A DNA stretch of 53,853 nucleotides, from positions 1-53,853 of the forward strand of contig NZ_VLKK01000010.1 of assembly GCF_007830065.1 (NCBI RefSeq), read 5' to 3'. Positions 39,059 through 47,830 of this stretch are shown piece after piece. This DNA comes from Sphingobium wenxiniae (GTDB taxonomy: Bacteria; Pseudomonadota; Alphaproteobacteria; Sphingomonadales; Sphingomonadaceae). Every line of letters begins with the position of its first letter. Position 1 is the first letter of the stretch. The notes under the pieces are model-generated. The model was given only the letters and a program-made list of their open reading frames with translations. It did not search any database and was not told the origin of the DNA. Position numbers and translations under genes: made by a program.

Positions 39059-40114
39059 ATGACGGACCGTTTCTCGAACTTCGCCGACCTTGCTGAACAC
39101 TATGCGCGCGAAATCGCCACGCCCGACTACGCCCGGGCATTCATGGAGCAGACCGAGCTGGCCAAGCTCTCGATCGAGCATGAGCCGAGCGCTGTCGAAA
39201 TGCCCGACCCCGAGGTAGCTCAGGCGGCGATCGAGATGATGCTGGCAACGGTCTTCGACCTGTTCCGCGACACCCGGATGGAGGACTTCGCCAGCGAAGT
39301 CGCATGGGGCGTGGCCAACAGCTTTCATATCGTGGCCAAGCGCCTCGATGACCGTGAAGACGCGATGGCGAACCGGCTTCAGGAGAAGCTGCGCGAGTAC
39401 GATCCGAGCGAGGTCTACGCGACCGACCTTGAGGACCTCACCATGCAGGCCCGCAGCCTTGCCGAATGCCGCGATGCGATGGAATGCATGCGCGACCACG
39501 CAGCAAAGATCTACCTCGTGGAAACCGGCCGTCCGTTCTCGCCGGTGCGCGGGTCCAGGGTCTCGTCGAAGACCAATGCCTCGATGATCGAAGCACGCGA
39601 CTATCTCGCGGCACAGAAGGCGCAGCGGCGCGAACAATATGCCCCATCGGGTCCGGTCGTGGTGTTCTCGGGCGGGCAGCAGTTCACTGACATTGCGCTG
39701 GTTGAAGACTATCTCGATGCAATCCATTCCCGGGTCCCGTCGATGGCGCTGGCAACGACCGCCCAGAACAAAGGTGCGGACGTGATCGCGGCGGCCTGGG
39801 CATCGCGCCACAATGTGCCGGTGATCCTGTGCAAGCCCGATACCTCGCGGGGACCTTCGGCGCCCTATCAGCGCAACGCCCGCATGCTCGCCTTCAAGCC
39901 TGTCGAGGCGGTGGTGTGCAGCGGCGGCGGCATCCAGGCGAACCTGGCCGATCGCCTGCGTGAAGCACGCATTCCCCTCCACATCGTGCGCGACGCATCG
40001 GTCCACAACGATGCTCCGGCAGCGCGGACCAAAGCCGCAGCGCAAGCCGAGCGGCCTGCGATGAAGCGCACGGCATGTGGCACCGCCAATGGCGATGAAC
40101 TCCCGCCATTCTGA
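39059..40114 (+). CDS. DUF2493 (SLOG-type) protein
   Basis: A 351-residue protein. Residues 1-200 are helical with no known domain (MTDRFSNFADLAEHYAREIA onward). The C-terminal domain is DUF2493. It has VVVFSGGQQFTDIALVEDYL, then TTAQNKGADVIAAAWASRHN, and PYQRNARMLAFKPVEAVVC, the SLOG Rossmann-like fold. DUF2493 proteins are frequent on alphaproteobacterial plasmids and are suspected to sense or hydrolyse nucleotide ligands. GGAGG sits six bases before the ATG. A clear terminator follows. Confidence 0.87.
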   Translation: MTDRFSNFADLAEHYAREIATPDYARAFMEQTELAKLSIEHEPSAVEMPDPEVAQAAIEMMLATVFDLFRDTRMEDFASEVAWGVANSFHIVAKRLDDREDAMANRLQEKLREYDPSEVYATDLEDLTMQARSLAECRDAMECMRDHAAKIYLVETGRPFSPVRGSRVSSKTNASMIEARDYLAAQKAQRREQYAPSGPVVVFSGGQQFTDIALVEDYLDAIHSRVPSMALATTAQNKGADVIAAAWASRHNVPVILCKPDTSRGPSAPYQRNARMLAFKPVEAVVCSGGGIQANLADRLREARIPLHIVRDASVHNDAPAARTKAAAQAERPAMKRTACGTANGDELPPF

Positions 40115-40143
40115 GCGGGGGTTGCTCCGATTGCATCAAGCAT

Positions 40144-40183
40144 GAAGGGTGTCCGGCCTCTCCGCCGGATGCCCTTCTTTTTT
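40144..40183 (+). terminator. Rho-independent terminator after the DUF2493 gene
   Basis: GAAGGGTGTCCGG and CCGGATGCCCTTC form a 13-bp stem with one mismatch, followed by a run of seven T. It is 30 bases after the stop. Confidence 0.85.
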
Positions 40184-40435
40184 GTCGATCTGGACGCACA
40201 GATTCATGGCCCGGCTCGCTCGCTTCTTGCCCCCGCCAGTAATGGCCCGACGGCCTGCTGACACCTAAGCATCGCTACTGGCGATGCGGCAACCAGGAAC
40301 GCTGCGAAGGCTTCGCATCGACCGGGCGAGCAAGACCCGTGCCTGGCACCACCGGGGGTGCTGCCCAACCAAGGGTTAAAACTCTCGCAGAATTCCAAGC
40401 ATGATGGCCGCCATTGGCCCGCGTCAAGAAGGGCG

Positions 40436-40492
40436 GTTCCCCCAATTTTTGCGCCTGAAGAAGGCGAAAAAATCGGCTCCCCCACCCCCGCT
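40436..40492 (+). repeat. Repeated hairpin element, copy B
   Basis: ATTTTTGCGCCT-gaag-AAGGCGAAAAAAT forms a hairpin, followed by CGGCTCCCCCACCCCCGC. It shares the 16-mer AAAAATCGGCTCCCCC with copy A. It lies about 100 bases before the gene at 40587; the rest of 40184-40586 shows no gene. Confidence 0.6.
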
Positions 40493-40586
40493 GGCGCGGC
40501 GGGCCGCGGGCGGCCCGTTCCTGACCCGGGCCAAGCTCGGCCATCCCTTGAGGTGCCTCTTCAATTCCTTTGACAGGAGGCTTCCC

Positions 40587-40898
40587 ATGAACGCTCTTAC
40601 CAAGTCCCTCGACATCCCGGCTTTCGACCACATCAGCTATGACGCAGCAGTGCGCGCCGCGACTATCCGGGCCCAGCACAGCTTCTTCGACCAGCACGTC
40701 ATCGAGGGCGAGTTCGGCGGCTTTCTCGCCATCGACGAGGGCGACTACAATGCCCTGCCCCAGGACCTGATCGACCGGATCGTCCATTCCGTCCCGGGCA
40801 TGATGGCCGACGACTTTGACGAAGCGAACATCGCCCGCGCCGCGAGCTTCATGAGCGTCGTCATGGATCCCGACTGGGATGCGGATTGCCCGTTCTGA
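40587..40898 (+). CDS. Small conserved hypothetical protein (103 aa)
   Basis: A 103-residue acidic protein, MNALTKSLDIPAFDHISYDA onward, ending DPDWDADCPF. CAGGAGG precedes the ATG, and a strong terminator follows the stop, so the gene is a complete single-gene unit. No family is recognised. Confidence 0.7.
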   Translation: MNALTKSLDIPAFDHISYDAAVRAATIRAQHSFFDQHVIEGEFGGFLAIDEGDYNALPQDLIDRIVHSVPGMMADDFDEANIARAASFMSVVMDPDWDADCPF

Positions 40899-40917
40899 AA
40901 TGATCATCGACCGCTGC

Positions 40918-40958
40918 GCCGGAGGGCACCGACAAGGGGCTCTCCGGCCCCCTTTTTT
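40918..40958 (+). terminator. Rho-independent terminator
   Basis: GCCGGAG (40918-40924) and CTCCGGC (40942-40948) form a stem followed by CCCC and six T (40953-40958), 20 bases after the stop of the preceding gene. Confidence 0.82.
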
Positions 40959-41026
40959 GCGTGTCCCGAAATAAGCGCAGCCGAGGCATCGAGCCCCGGC
41001 TGCGCTGGCCTCTCTCGAGGCCGGTT

Positions 41027-41254
41027 TCAGCTTGCCCGCAGGCGCTTCTCCGCTTCCTCCAGGCCCAGTTTTCCGAGCGCGGCGAAGAAGGCTTCGACCC
41101 GCTCGAAAGGTGCCTTGCCGAGTGCTGACTTCCTCAGCAGTTCGGCCATGGCAACCTGCTCGCTTTCCCGCAGCTTCGCTTCGCGCGCTTCCAGCGCACT
41201 CCGCTCCTTTGCGATCGCCTGTCGTTCCGCTTCAAGACTTCCTTTCCTGGCCAT
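41027..41254 (-). CDS. Small coiled-coil hypothetical protein (75 aa)
   Basis: A 75-residue, charged, fully helical protein (MARKGSLEAERQAIAKERSA, then LEAREAKLRESEQVAMAELL). It is probably a short coiled coil and resembles small DUF6437-type proteins found beside transfer genes, although I am not certain. It diverges from the mobilization genes. The ATG at 41254 was preferred over one at 41335 since the extra residues are not protein-like; GGAAG lies upstream. Confidence 0.6.
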   Translation of the reverse strand: MARKGSLEAERQAIAKERSALEAREAKLRESEQVAMAELLRKSALGKAPFERVEAFFAALGKLGLEEAEKRLRAS

Positions 41255-41362
41255 GATGATACCTCGTGGGTTGGCGCTGAAACCTCCCGCCCCATGGATT
41301 CCAAGCAGCGCCGTCAGTGGCAAGCCCTTTGCCACCAGTCCTGAAAATAAATCGTGCGTCCC

Positions 41363-41397
41363 GTCCTGTAATCAGCGGCGTTCCTTGGCTACAGGAC
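41363..41397. promoter_or_regulatory. Inverted repeat GTCCTGTA-N19-TACAGGAC
   Basis: A perfect 8-bp inverted repeat lies in the gene-free region between the small coiled-coil gene and the mobilization operon. Its geometry resembles the palindromes before the AbiE module. Confidence 0.4.
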
Positions 41398-41399
41398 AA

Positions 41400-41700
41400 G
41401 CGGTCAAGGCTCGACTCTATGCGCATCAAAGACCAGCAACCGCCCACCAGACACAAGGCATCGGATTGAGGGGAAGAGTTGCAGACCGTACACGGCAGGG
41501 CCGTCAGGCGAAGTGGCAGAATTTTGCGCGTATACAGCAATCGTCTCTGTGTATCACAAAGTGTGCAAATTGCTGAACACAAATGCAGACAACGCAAATG
41601 CGCCATTTAGAGCGTAATACATACGAATACGGCAGGCGCCGGCCTCCCCTTCCCTTGCCAAGCCATCGACGATGGCCTAAAACATTCAGGCGCAATCCCC
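41400..41700. other. oriT: Candidate origin of transfer (oriT) region
   Basis: This gene-free segment precedes the RHH-TraD-TraI operon, where MOBF plasmids normally place oriT. Its part at 41515-41640 is less GC-rich than the surroundings and carries several short repeats (GCAAAT, ACAAATGC, GTGTATCACAAAG) of the kind bound by RHH relaxosome proteins. A segment TTGCGCGTATACAG at 41524 loosely recalls the MOBF nic region. No nic site can be fixed from sequence alone. Confidence 0.4.
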
Positions 41701-41727
41701 ACCGGGCCCTTTTTGAAGGGTTTGGTG

Positions 41728-42018
41728 ATGACAGAAACAGTCCTGATTTCGGTCCGGCTTCCCGGATCGGTTGCCGAGGCGGCCAATGCCGCTGCGGCCT
41801 CGCGCAACATCTCCCGATCGAAGCTCCTGCGAATCGCCATCGAGCGTTTCCTCGATGACCTTTCCGGTTCGTCCGAACAGGACCGGAGGCGGCAATTCTC
41901 GGCCGAGTATACCTTCCTCGCGCTCGACCTCATGGTCCAGCGCGAATATCCCGAGGTGCACGATGAACTCCTGACCGAAGCCGAGCGGCGCATGGAGGTC
42001 TTCCATGGCGGGGCCTGA
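41728..42018 (+). CDS. RHH relaxosome accessory protein (TraY/TrwA-like)
   Basis: A 96-residue protein with a ribbon-helix-helix N-terminus (TVLISVRLPGSVAEAANAAA, then SRNISRSKLLRIAIERFLDD). It is encoded directly before TraD and TraI, overlapping TraD by 14 bases. In MOBF plasmids such a protein binds oriT and stimulates the relaxase. The C-terminal part is acidic/helical. The ATG at 41728 follows a weak ribosome site (TTTGGTG). Confidence 0.78.
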   Translation: MTETVLISVRLPGSVAEAANAAAASRNISRSKLLRIAIERFLDDLSGSSEQDRRRQFSAEYTFLALDLMVQREYPEVHDELLTEAERRMEVFHGGA

Positions 42019-44347
42019 CACCTGGTCGGACCGCGCTCGACCGGGCAAGTTGCAGCACCATTCGGCGCGCGGAACCATGCCGCGCAATGCCGGTGATTTC
42101 ACTCGTGGCTCGCAGCTCATCACGCATGAATTCCTGATGTGGTTTGCCTCGGCCCGGCTACCCTTCCTGGTCTGGTTCTTCACGTTCCTGTTCGTGCTCT
42201 CGGTGGTCCTCGCACTGCGGCTTCACGAACACGAAATCGAGATGATCCTGATGCGGATCTATGCCGCAGGCTGGGCCTTCATGGAGTTCTCGCCGAGCAA
42301 GGTGATCAACATCACCGTGCCATCGGGCGAAGTGATCCCGGCGCCGATCTCGATGGTCGCCTCGCACCCTGATGTGGTGATCGCCTGGAACAAGCTCATG
42401 CGTGCCATTTGGGGTTCGCTGTTCATCTCGCTGTTCGTGGCCGTCCCGCTCGCGGTCTGGTTCGTCGATTTCTCGAAGCGGCGCGGCAAGTCGATCCTCG
42501 AGGAGCGACATCAACGCGGCGCGATGCTGGTTGATGGGGTGGAGCTCGCCAGTGTCATCAACGCCCACAATCGCGCGCTGCTGGACCAGGAGATCACCGA
42601 GAAACTGCCCGGCAAGAGCTTCGATCAGGTCATGGCAATGAGCCTCGAAGACCGCAAGGCGGCGGGTATCCATCATGTCTATTCGATGGCCGGTATCCCC
42701 TTCCCTTGGCGCACCGAACAGTCGCACACGATGATGATCGGCTCGACCGGTACCGGCAAGACAACCCAGATGCGCGCACTCATCGCGCAGATGCGGGTGC
42801 GGCGCGACCGGGCTGTCGTTTTCGACCTCACTGGCGCCTACGTCGAAGCCTTCTACAACCCGGAAACCGACATCATCCTCAACCCGATGGACGAGCGCTG
42901 TCCGTCGTGGTCGGTGTTCGCAGAAGCGAAGAACCACGCCGATTTTACCGGCATCGCCGCCGCGCTGCTGCCCGCCGATGGCGGCGGCGCGGAACCCTTC
43001 TGGATGCTCGCTGCGCGCACGCTCTTCGTCGAGTCCTGCATCAAGCTCATCAAGGAAGGGCAGGCGACCAACCAGGCGCTCGCAAGCCGCCTGATGATGG
43101 CCGACCTCAAGGCGGTCCACAAGATGCTCGAGAACACCGTCGCCGACCCGCTGACCGCGCCCGAGGCGGCCAAGATGGCGGAATCGATCCGGGCCGTGTT
43201 CAACACCAACGCGCAGGCCCTTCGCTTCCTCCCTGAAGGCAAAGCGCCGTTTTCGATCTGCGACTGGGTCCGCTCGAACGACAAGCCGGGTTCGATACTG
43301 TTCATCACCTCCTCGCACAACGAACTGGTGCTCAACCGGGCGCTGCTGTCGCTGTGGATGAACCTTGCAGTTCATACCCTGATGCGCCTGCCGCGCACGC
43401 GGGACCTGCGCACCTGGTTCTTCTTCGACGAGGTGCATGCGCTCCACCGCCTGCCGGCAATCGAGGACGGTTTGCAGACCGCGCGAGGTTTCGGCGGCGC
43501 CTTCGTGCTCGGCATCCATTCGTTCGCCAAGCTCTCGGAGACTTACGGCAAGGAAGGCGCGCAGAACCTTGCCTCGCTGGCGCGCACCAAGCTCATTCTG
43601 GCCGCGGCCGACCGTGACACCGCCGAGCATTGCTCGGACTACATTGGCCACCGCGAAGTGCGAATGATGGATGAAGCCTATAGTTACGGCTATTCCAACA
43701 TCCGCGACGCCGCGACGATCACTCCGCGCTCCGAAGTCCAGCCCCTGGTGCTCCCCGACGACATCATGAAGCTGCCCTCGCTGCGCGGCTTCGTGGTGTT
43801 CCCCGAAGGCTTCGACGCCGCTCGGATCAAGCTCGCCTGGAAGGACTATCCCAAGGTCGCCGATGGCTATGTCCTGCGCGAGAATGTCGAGCCGATCGAG
43901 TTCTCGAATGTCGCTGGCGGCGAGGCTGACGATGCGGAAGACAAGGGTGGCCGGGAGACCAGGGATGAGCTCCAACCTGCAAATCTGATCGAGCCCGATG
44001 AGAAACAGGCAAGGCCCGCCGCGGCGGCGCCGGGGCAAGATGAGGCAGAGCCTCTACCGCCGCAGGTCGGCGCCGAGAGCGGCGCGCCCGCGGTCCGTAT
44101 CGCAGCGACAATGTCGTTCCGAGCGGGCGGTGCCTCGCCTGTCGCCGATACCCATTCCCGCCATGCGCCCAGCGAGGCAAAAGCAATCACACAGTCAGCT
44201 GCCAAAGCGGCCGGACAGCGCGCGAACCAGAACGCGCGCGAGCTGGGTGAAGCCCTTGAACCGGAAACCCGGATCGAGCGATCCGCGGGCGGGCCTAAAG
44301 GCACCGATGAACCCGAGATCGCGCCTGACGACGGCATGGAGATCTAG
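42005..44347 (+). CDS. traD: Type IV coupling protein TraD
   Basis: A 780-residue VirD4/TraD-family ATPase. Two N-terminal membrane helices lie at about 53-73 and 136-155. Walker A is GSTGTGKTT at 246-254 and Walker B is WFFFDEVHAL near 475. It links the relaxosome to the secretion channel and pumps DNA. The C-terminal 130 residues are a low-complexity acidic tail ending APDDGMEI, as in TraD proteins where the tail contacts the relaxosome. The gene overlaps the RHH gene and is followed by traI after 3 bases, forming one operon. Confidence 0.92.
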   Translation: MAGPDTWSDRARPGKLQHHSARGTMPRNAGDFTRGSQLITHEFLMWFASARLPFLVWFFTFLFVLSVVLALRLHEHEIEMILMRIYAAGWAFMEFSPSKVINITVPSGEVIPAPISMVASHPDVVIAWNKLMRAIWGSLFISLFVAVPLAVWFVDFSKRRGKSILEERHQRGAMLVDGVELASVINAHNRALLDQEITEKLPGKSFDQVMAMSLEDRKAAGIHHVYSMAGIPFPWRTEQSHTMMIGSTGTGKTTQMRALIAQMRVRRDRAVVFDLTGAYVEAFYNPETDIILNPMDERCPSWSVFAEAKNHADFTGIAAALLPADGGGAEPFWMLAARTLFVESCIKLIKEGQATNQALASRLMMADLKAVHKMLENTVADPLTAPEAAKMAESIRAVFNTNAQALRFLPEGKAPFSICDWVRSNDKPGSILFITSSHNELVLNRALLSLWMNLAVHTLMRLPRTRDLRTWFFFDEVHALHRLPAIEDGLQTARGFGGAFVLGIHSFAKLSETYGKEGAQNLASLARTKLILAAADRDTAEHCSDYIGHREVRMMDEAYSYGYSNIRDAATITPRSEVQPLVLPDDIMKLPSLRGFVVFPEGFDAARIKLAWKDYPKVADGYVLRENVEPIEFSNVAGGEADDAEDKGGRETRDELQPANLIEPDEKQARPAAAAPGQDEAEPLPPQVGAESGAPAVRIAATMSFRAGGASPVADTHSRHAPSEAKAITQSAAKAAGQRANQNARELGEALEPETRIERSAGGPKGTDEPEIAPDDGMEI

Positions 44348-44350
44348 GCC

Positions 44351-47300
44351 ATGCATTCCATCGCAGCGGTTCGTTCGTCCGGCGGTGCTGCCGACTATTT
44401 CGCGAACGACAACTACTACACGGCACAAGAGAGCGCGGAAGCGGGGGTCTGGGCTGGCGAGGGTGCGCGCGCACTCGGGCTCGAGGGAACGGTCGGGCGC
44501 GATGCGTTTGAAGCCATTCTCAACGGCCATCTGCCCGACGGGGACAAGGTGGGACAGGTCGAGGGGCGCAGGCTGGGTCTCGATCTCACCTTTTCCATGC
44601 CCAAATCGGCCTCGATCCTGGCTCTGGTGTCGGGCGACCGGCGGATCCTGGATGCCCACATGGCGGCCGTGCGCTCGACCATGTCGCAGCTCGTCGAGAA
44701 GCAGTATGCCGAAGGCCGCAATTACGAGCGCAGTCGCAGCGGCGAGCCTGAGAAGACCGGCAACCTCGTCTATGCCCTGTTTGCCCACGACACGAGCCGC
44801 GCGCTCGATCCCCAGGGGCATGTTCACGCCGTCGTCGCCAATCTGACCCGCGACCTCAAGGGCAACTGGAAGGCGCTGTGGAACGGCGAGATCTGGAAAA
44901 ACAACACGACAATCGGCCAGTTCTATCACGCCGCCTTCCGCGCCCAGCTCCAGAAGCTCGGTTATGAGACCGAGGCATCCGGCAAACATGGTGCATTCGA
45001 GATCAAGGGCGTGCCCACGGCTGTGATCAAGGCGTTTTCGACCCGTGCAAACGAGATAGAGGCCAAGATCGCCGAGACCGGCGCGACCCGCCTCGCCACC
45101 AAGAAGCAGATCACCCTTTACACCCGTGACCCCAAGCTCGCAGTGGAGGATCGGGCCGCGCTGGCCGAAGGCTGGAAGACCCGCGCCGCCGAACTGGGAT
45201 TTGATGGCAAACCCCTCATCTCCGAGGCCATGGCGCGGGCCGCCCATCAGGCTCGCCCGACGTTGCGCGAAACGGCGAGCCAGGCCTTTGCTGAAGTCGC
45301 CGAACGGATCAGCGCTGCCATGCGGCCGCCAAGTGCGCTCGCGGTCAGCGGCCCGGCCGCACTCTTCCTTTCCGCCGAGACGATCAAGGCCCAGCATGCC
45401 ACGGCCTCGGCCATCCGGCACCTCTCGGAGCGCGAGGCCGCCTTCAGCCCGCAGGCGATCCTGAGCGCCGCGCTCGGCTTCCAGATCAAGGGTCTCGAAG
45501 GAGGCGCTGTCGCCCTGCGGATCGGCGAACTGATCCGTGAGGGGCATCTGATCCCTGGCAAGTCAGACCGGCTCGATGGGCATTACGATCTCGTGACCAC
45601 GCCCGCGGCACTTGCCCGAGAGCAGCAGATACTGGACCGCATCGATGCCGGTGCCGGCAAGGGCCGGGTGTTCATGGCGCCTGACGTCGCCATGGCGCGG
45701 CTTCAGGCGGCGGCACGCGAACTCGGGATCGAGCGCGTCGGCAGCGATGGCTGGCAGCTCAATGCCGGACAGCTAGCCGCAGGCGTGGCCGTGCTCTCAG
45801 GCAAGGACCGCTTCCTCAACATCCAGGGCGTGGCGGGCGCGGGCAAGTCGACGCTGCTGGGTGCGCTTGACAAGGTGCTGGCCGCCGACGGGATCAAGCT
45901 CGTTGGCCTCGCTTTCCAGAACAAGATGGTCGCCGACCTGCGCGGCGGAGGCTCGGGCGCGATGACTGCCGAGCAGATGCGCGAGGCCGGGATCGAAGCC
46001 TGGACGATTGCCAGCTTCGTCAACCGCTATGCCGGGCCCGCCGCGCAAGGCCAGGGCGAACGGTTCGAGACCGCGCGCACCGCACTCCAGAACACGGTCA
46101 TCATCACCGACGAAAGTTCGATGGTCTCCTCGCGCGACATGGCGAGCCTGACCATGATCGCCGAGCGTCTCGACCTCGCCAAGGCACCCTTCATGGGCGA
46201 CCGCCAGCAGCTCTCGGCGATCGAGCAGGGCAAGATGTTCGCGGTGTCGCAGGCCGCGGGGCAGGCGACGGTCAGGATGGACGAGAACATCCGCCAGAAG
46301 GGCTCGCCGCTGCTGCTCGCGGTGGCCGGTCTGTCGAATGAAGGCCATGCCGGCCTGGCGCTCGATCTCCTGGCGGTGCACGGCCGGGTGATCGAGGACA
46401 AGGCCGACCATATTGCCGCCGCCGCCGACCTCTGGTTGTCGCTTGCCGCAGAGGAGCGCGCGCGCACGGCGATATTTACGGCCGGCCGCGACGACCGCAC
46501 CCGGATCAACGGCCTCGTCCAGCAGGGCCTGCTCAAGGAGGGCACCCTCACCGGTCCCGGCGTCCCCTTCTCGACCCTGCAGAGCGCCAACGCCACCCGC
46601 GAGGAGATGCGCTTCGCCTCGACCTACCGGCCCGGCCAGGTGCTCGAAGCGCGGATGGACGTGCGCGAACTGGGGCTGAAGCGCGGCGAGTATGACGTGG
46701 TGGCGATCGGCCGCGACGGCAAGGTGACGCTGGAGCGCGAGGGCAAGCGCAAGGTCATCGACCCCGACAGGATCGATCCGCAGCACCGTTTCGACCGGAT
46801 CGGGCTCTACGACCGCAAGGACATTACCCTCCATGGCGGCGAGACGGTGTTCTGGCGCGAAAAGGATGCCGCCCGTGACATCGCCAAGTCGACCTATGCG
46901 ACGGTCGTCTCGGCAACTGGGCAAGCCGTGACGCTCGAGCTTGCCGACAAGCGGCAGATCACCCTGCCCTCCAGCGATCCGATGCTGCGGCGGCTTGACC
47001 TGGGCTATGCGCTCAACGCGCACATGGCGCAGGGCATGACCCAGGCCCAGGCGATCGAGGTGATCTCTTCACGGCAGCGCAACCTCGCCACCCAGCGCAC
47101 CCAGAACGTTCTCAATACCCGCGCGACCGACGACATGCGGGTCGTGACCAACGACCTCGAGGCGCTCAAGTTTCAGCTCGACCGGACGCCGGGCAACAAG
47201 ACCTCGGCGCTCGAGACGGTCGGCAGACTCGAGGTTGACGCGCGGCCCGCGAACCCGATCGAGCCTCGCCAGCTCCCCGAACTCAGGATGAGCCCGGAAC

Positions 47301-47392
47301 TGAAGGCGAAGCTCGATGCTGTTCTCGGTCCGGTTGCAGCAACGGTGCGACAACTCCCTGTCCCGGAAAAATCGTTGGGGCTCGACCTGTGA
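44351..47392 (+). CDS. traI: MOBF-family conjugative relaxase-helicase TraI
   Basis: A 1013-residue protein with an N-terminal relaxase domain. Candidate catalytic tyrosines are Y16, Y22 and Y23 (DYFANDNYYT), and the metal-binding histidines are H146, H157 and H159 (HDTSRALDPQGHVHAVVAN). A RecD-like helicase domain follows with Walker A GVAGAGKS at 493-500 and TDESSMVSSRDMASL. It nicks oriT, stays attached to the 5' end and unwinds the plasmid. The length is that of TrwC-like relaxases rather than F TraI. It is full length and intact. Confidence 0.93.
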   Translation: MHSIAAVRSSGGAADYFANDNYYTAQESAEAGVWAGEGARALGLEGTVGRDAFEAILNGHLPDGDKVGQVEGRRLGLDLTFSMPKSASILALVSGDRRILDAHMAAVRSTMSQLVEKQYAEGRNYERSRSGEPEKTGNLVYALFAHDTSRALDPQGHVHAVVANLTRDLKGNWKALWNGEIWKNNTTIGQFYHAAFRAQLQKLGYETEASGKHGAFEIKGVPTAVIKAFSTRANEIEAKIAETGATRLATKKQITLYTRDPKLAVEDRAALAEGWKTRAAELGFDGKPLISEAMARAAHQARPTLRETASQAFAEVAERISAAMRPPSALAVSGPAALFLSAETIKAQHATASAIRHLSEREAAFSPQAILSAALGFQIKGLEGGAVALRIGELIREGHLIPGKSDRLDGHYDLVTTPAALAREQQILDRIDAGAGKGRVFMAPDVAMARLQAAARELGIERVGSDGWQLNAGQLAAGVAVLSGKDRFLNIQGVAGAGKSTLLGALDKVLAADGIKLVGLAFQNKMVADLRGGGSGAMTAEQMREAGIEAWTIASFVNRYAGPAAQGQGERFETARTALQNTVIITDESSMVSSRDMASLTMIAERLDLAKAPFMGDRQQLSAIEQGKMFAVSQAAGQATVRMDENIRQKGSPLLLAVAGLSNEGHAGLALDLLAVHGRVIEDKADHIAAAADLWLSLAAEERARTAIFTAGRDDRTRINGLVQQGLLKEGTLTGPGVPFSTLQSANATREEMRFASTYRPGQVLEARMDVRELGLKRGEYDVVAIGRDGKVTLEREGKRKVIDPDRIDPQHRFDRIGLYDRKDITLHGGETVFWREKDAARDIAKSTYATVVSATGQAVTLELADKRQITLPSSDPMLRRLDLGYALNAHMAQGMTQAQAIEVISSRQRNLATQRTQNVLNTRATDDMRVVTNDLEALKFQLDRTPGNKTSALETVGRLEVDARPANPIEPRQLPELRMSPELKAKLDAVLGPVAATVRQLPVPEKSLGLDL

Positions 47393-47637
47393 GGCCCCTG
47401 CATTTGTTTTCGCGCGAGCGGCGCACACGCCTGTTCGATGGCTGCCAGGCGGCGCTGGTCTGGCTGGCGGTGCTCGCCAGTGTTGTCGCCGATCGCGAGG
47501 TCGAGAGACTGGCGCTTGCCGCCATGGCGGCCGTGGCGCTCGCTGCGGCCTTCGTTGCGCTTTGCCCTGCGGCCCCTGCCCCGAGCCTGCGAGATGCATC
47601 ACCCACAACCAGGGAGGACGAGAGCCATGTCCTATGA
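47389..47637 (+). CDS. Small membrane protein of the traI operon
   Basis: An 82-residue protein with a GTG start overlapping the traI stop (GTGA). Residues 18-60 contain two hydrophobic stretches (CQAALVWLAVLASVVA and LALAAMAAVALAAAFVAL) that look like membrane helices. It is basic at the N-terminus and acidic at the C-terminus. No family is known to me; the position after traI suggests a transfer-related role. It overlaps the next gene by 11 bases. Confidence 0.6.
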   Translation: MRPLHLFSRERRTRLFDGCQAALVWLAVLASVVADREVERLALAAMAAVALAAAFVALCPAAPAPSLRDASPTTREDESHVL

Positions 47638-47830
47638 CCATCAGGAAATCGGCGACTTTGCCAATGCACGCGACGCTCAGGACTGGGCCGAGCGCAATGG
47701 CATCGATGTTCGCGACCTGCATCTGCGCGCGGTGCGCGGGCGCGGCGTGACCCTGAGTGTGCGCCGGTCGGCGCTCGGGGATTCTGCAACCAGCGACCTC
47801 TCCTACGGCCGCCGGACCGGCTTTTTCTGA
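47627..47830 (+). CDS. Small hypothetical protein (67 aa)
   Basis: A 67-residue soluble protein, MSYDHQEIGDFANARDAQDW then LHLRAVRGRGVTLSVRRSAL, with GGGAGGA upstream. It overlaps the next start by one base (TGATG), so translation is coupled to the sigma-like gene. No family is recognised. Confidence 0.62.
   Translation: MSYDHQEIGDFANARDAQDWAERNGIDVRDLHLRAVRGRGVTLSVRRSALGDSATSDLSYGRRTGFF

Noticed and set aside
42158..44038. A 626-codon minus-strand frame
   Set aside because: It is the complement of traD, caused by high GC at third positions.
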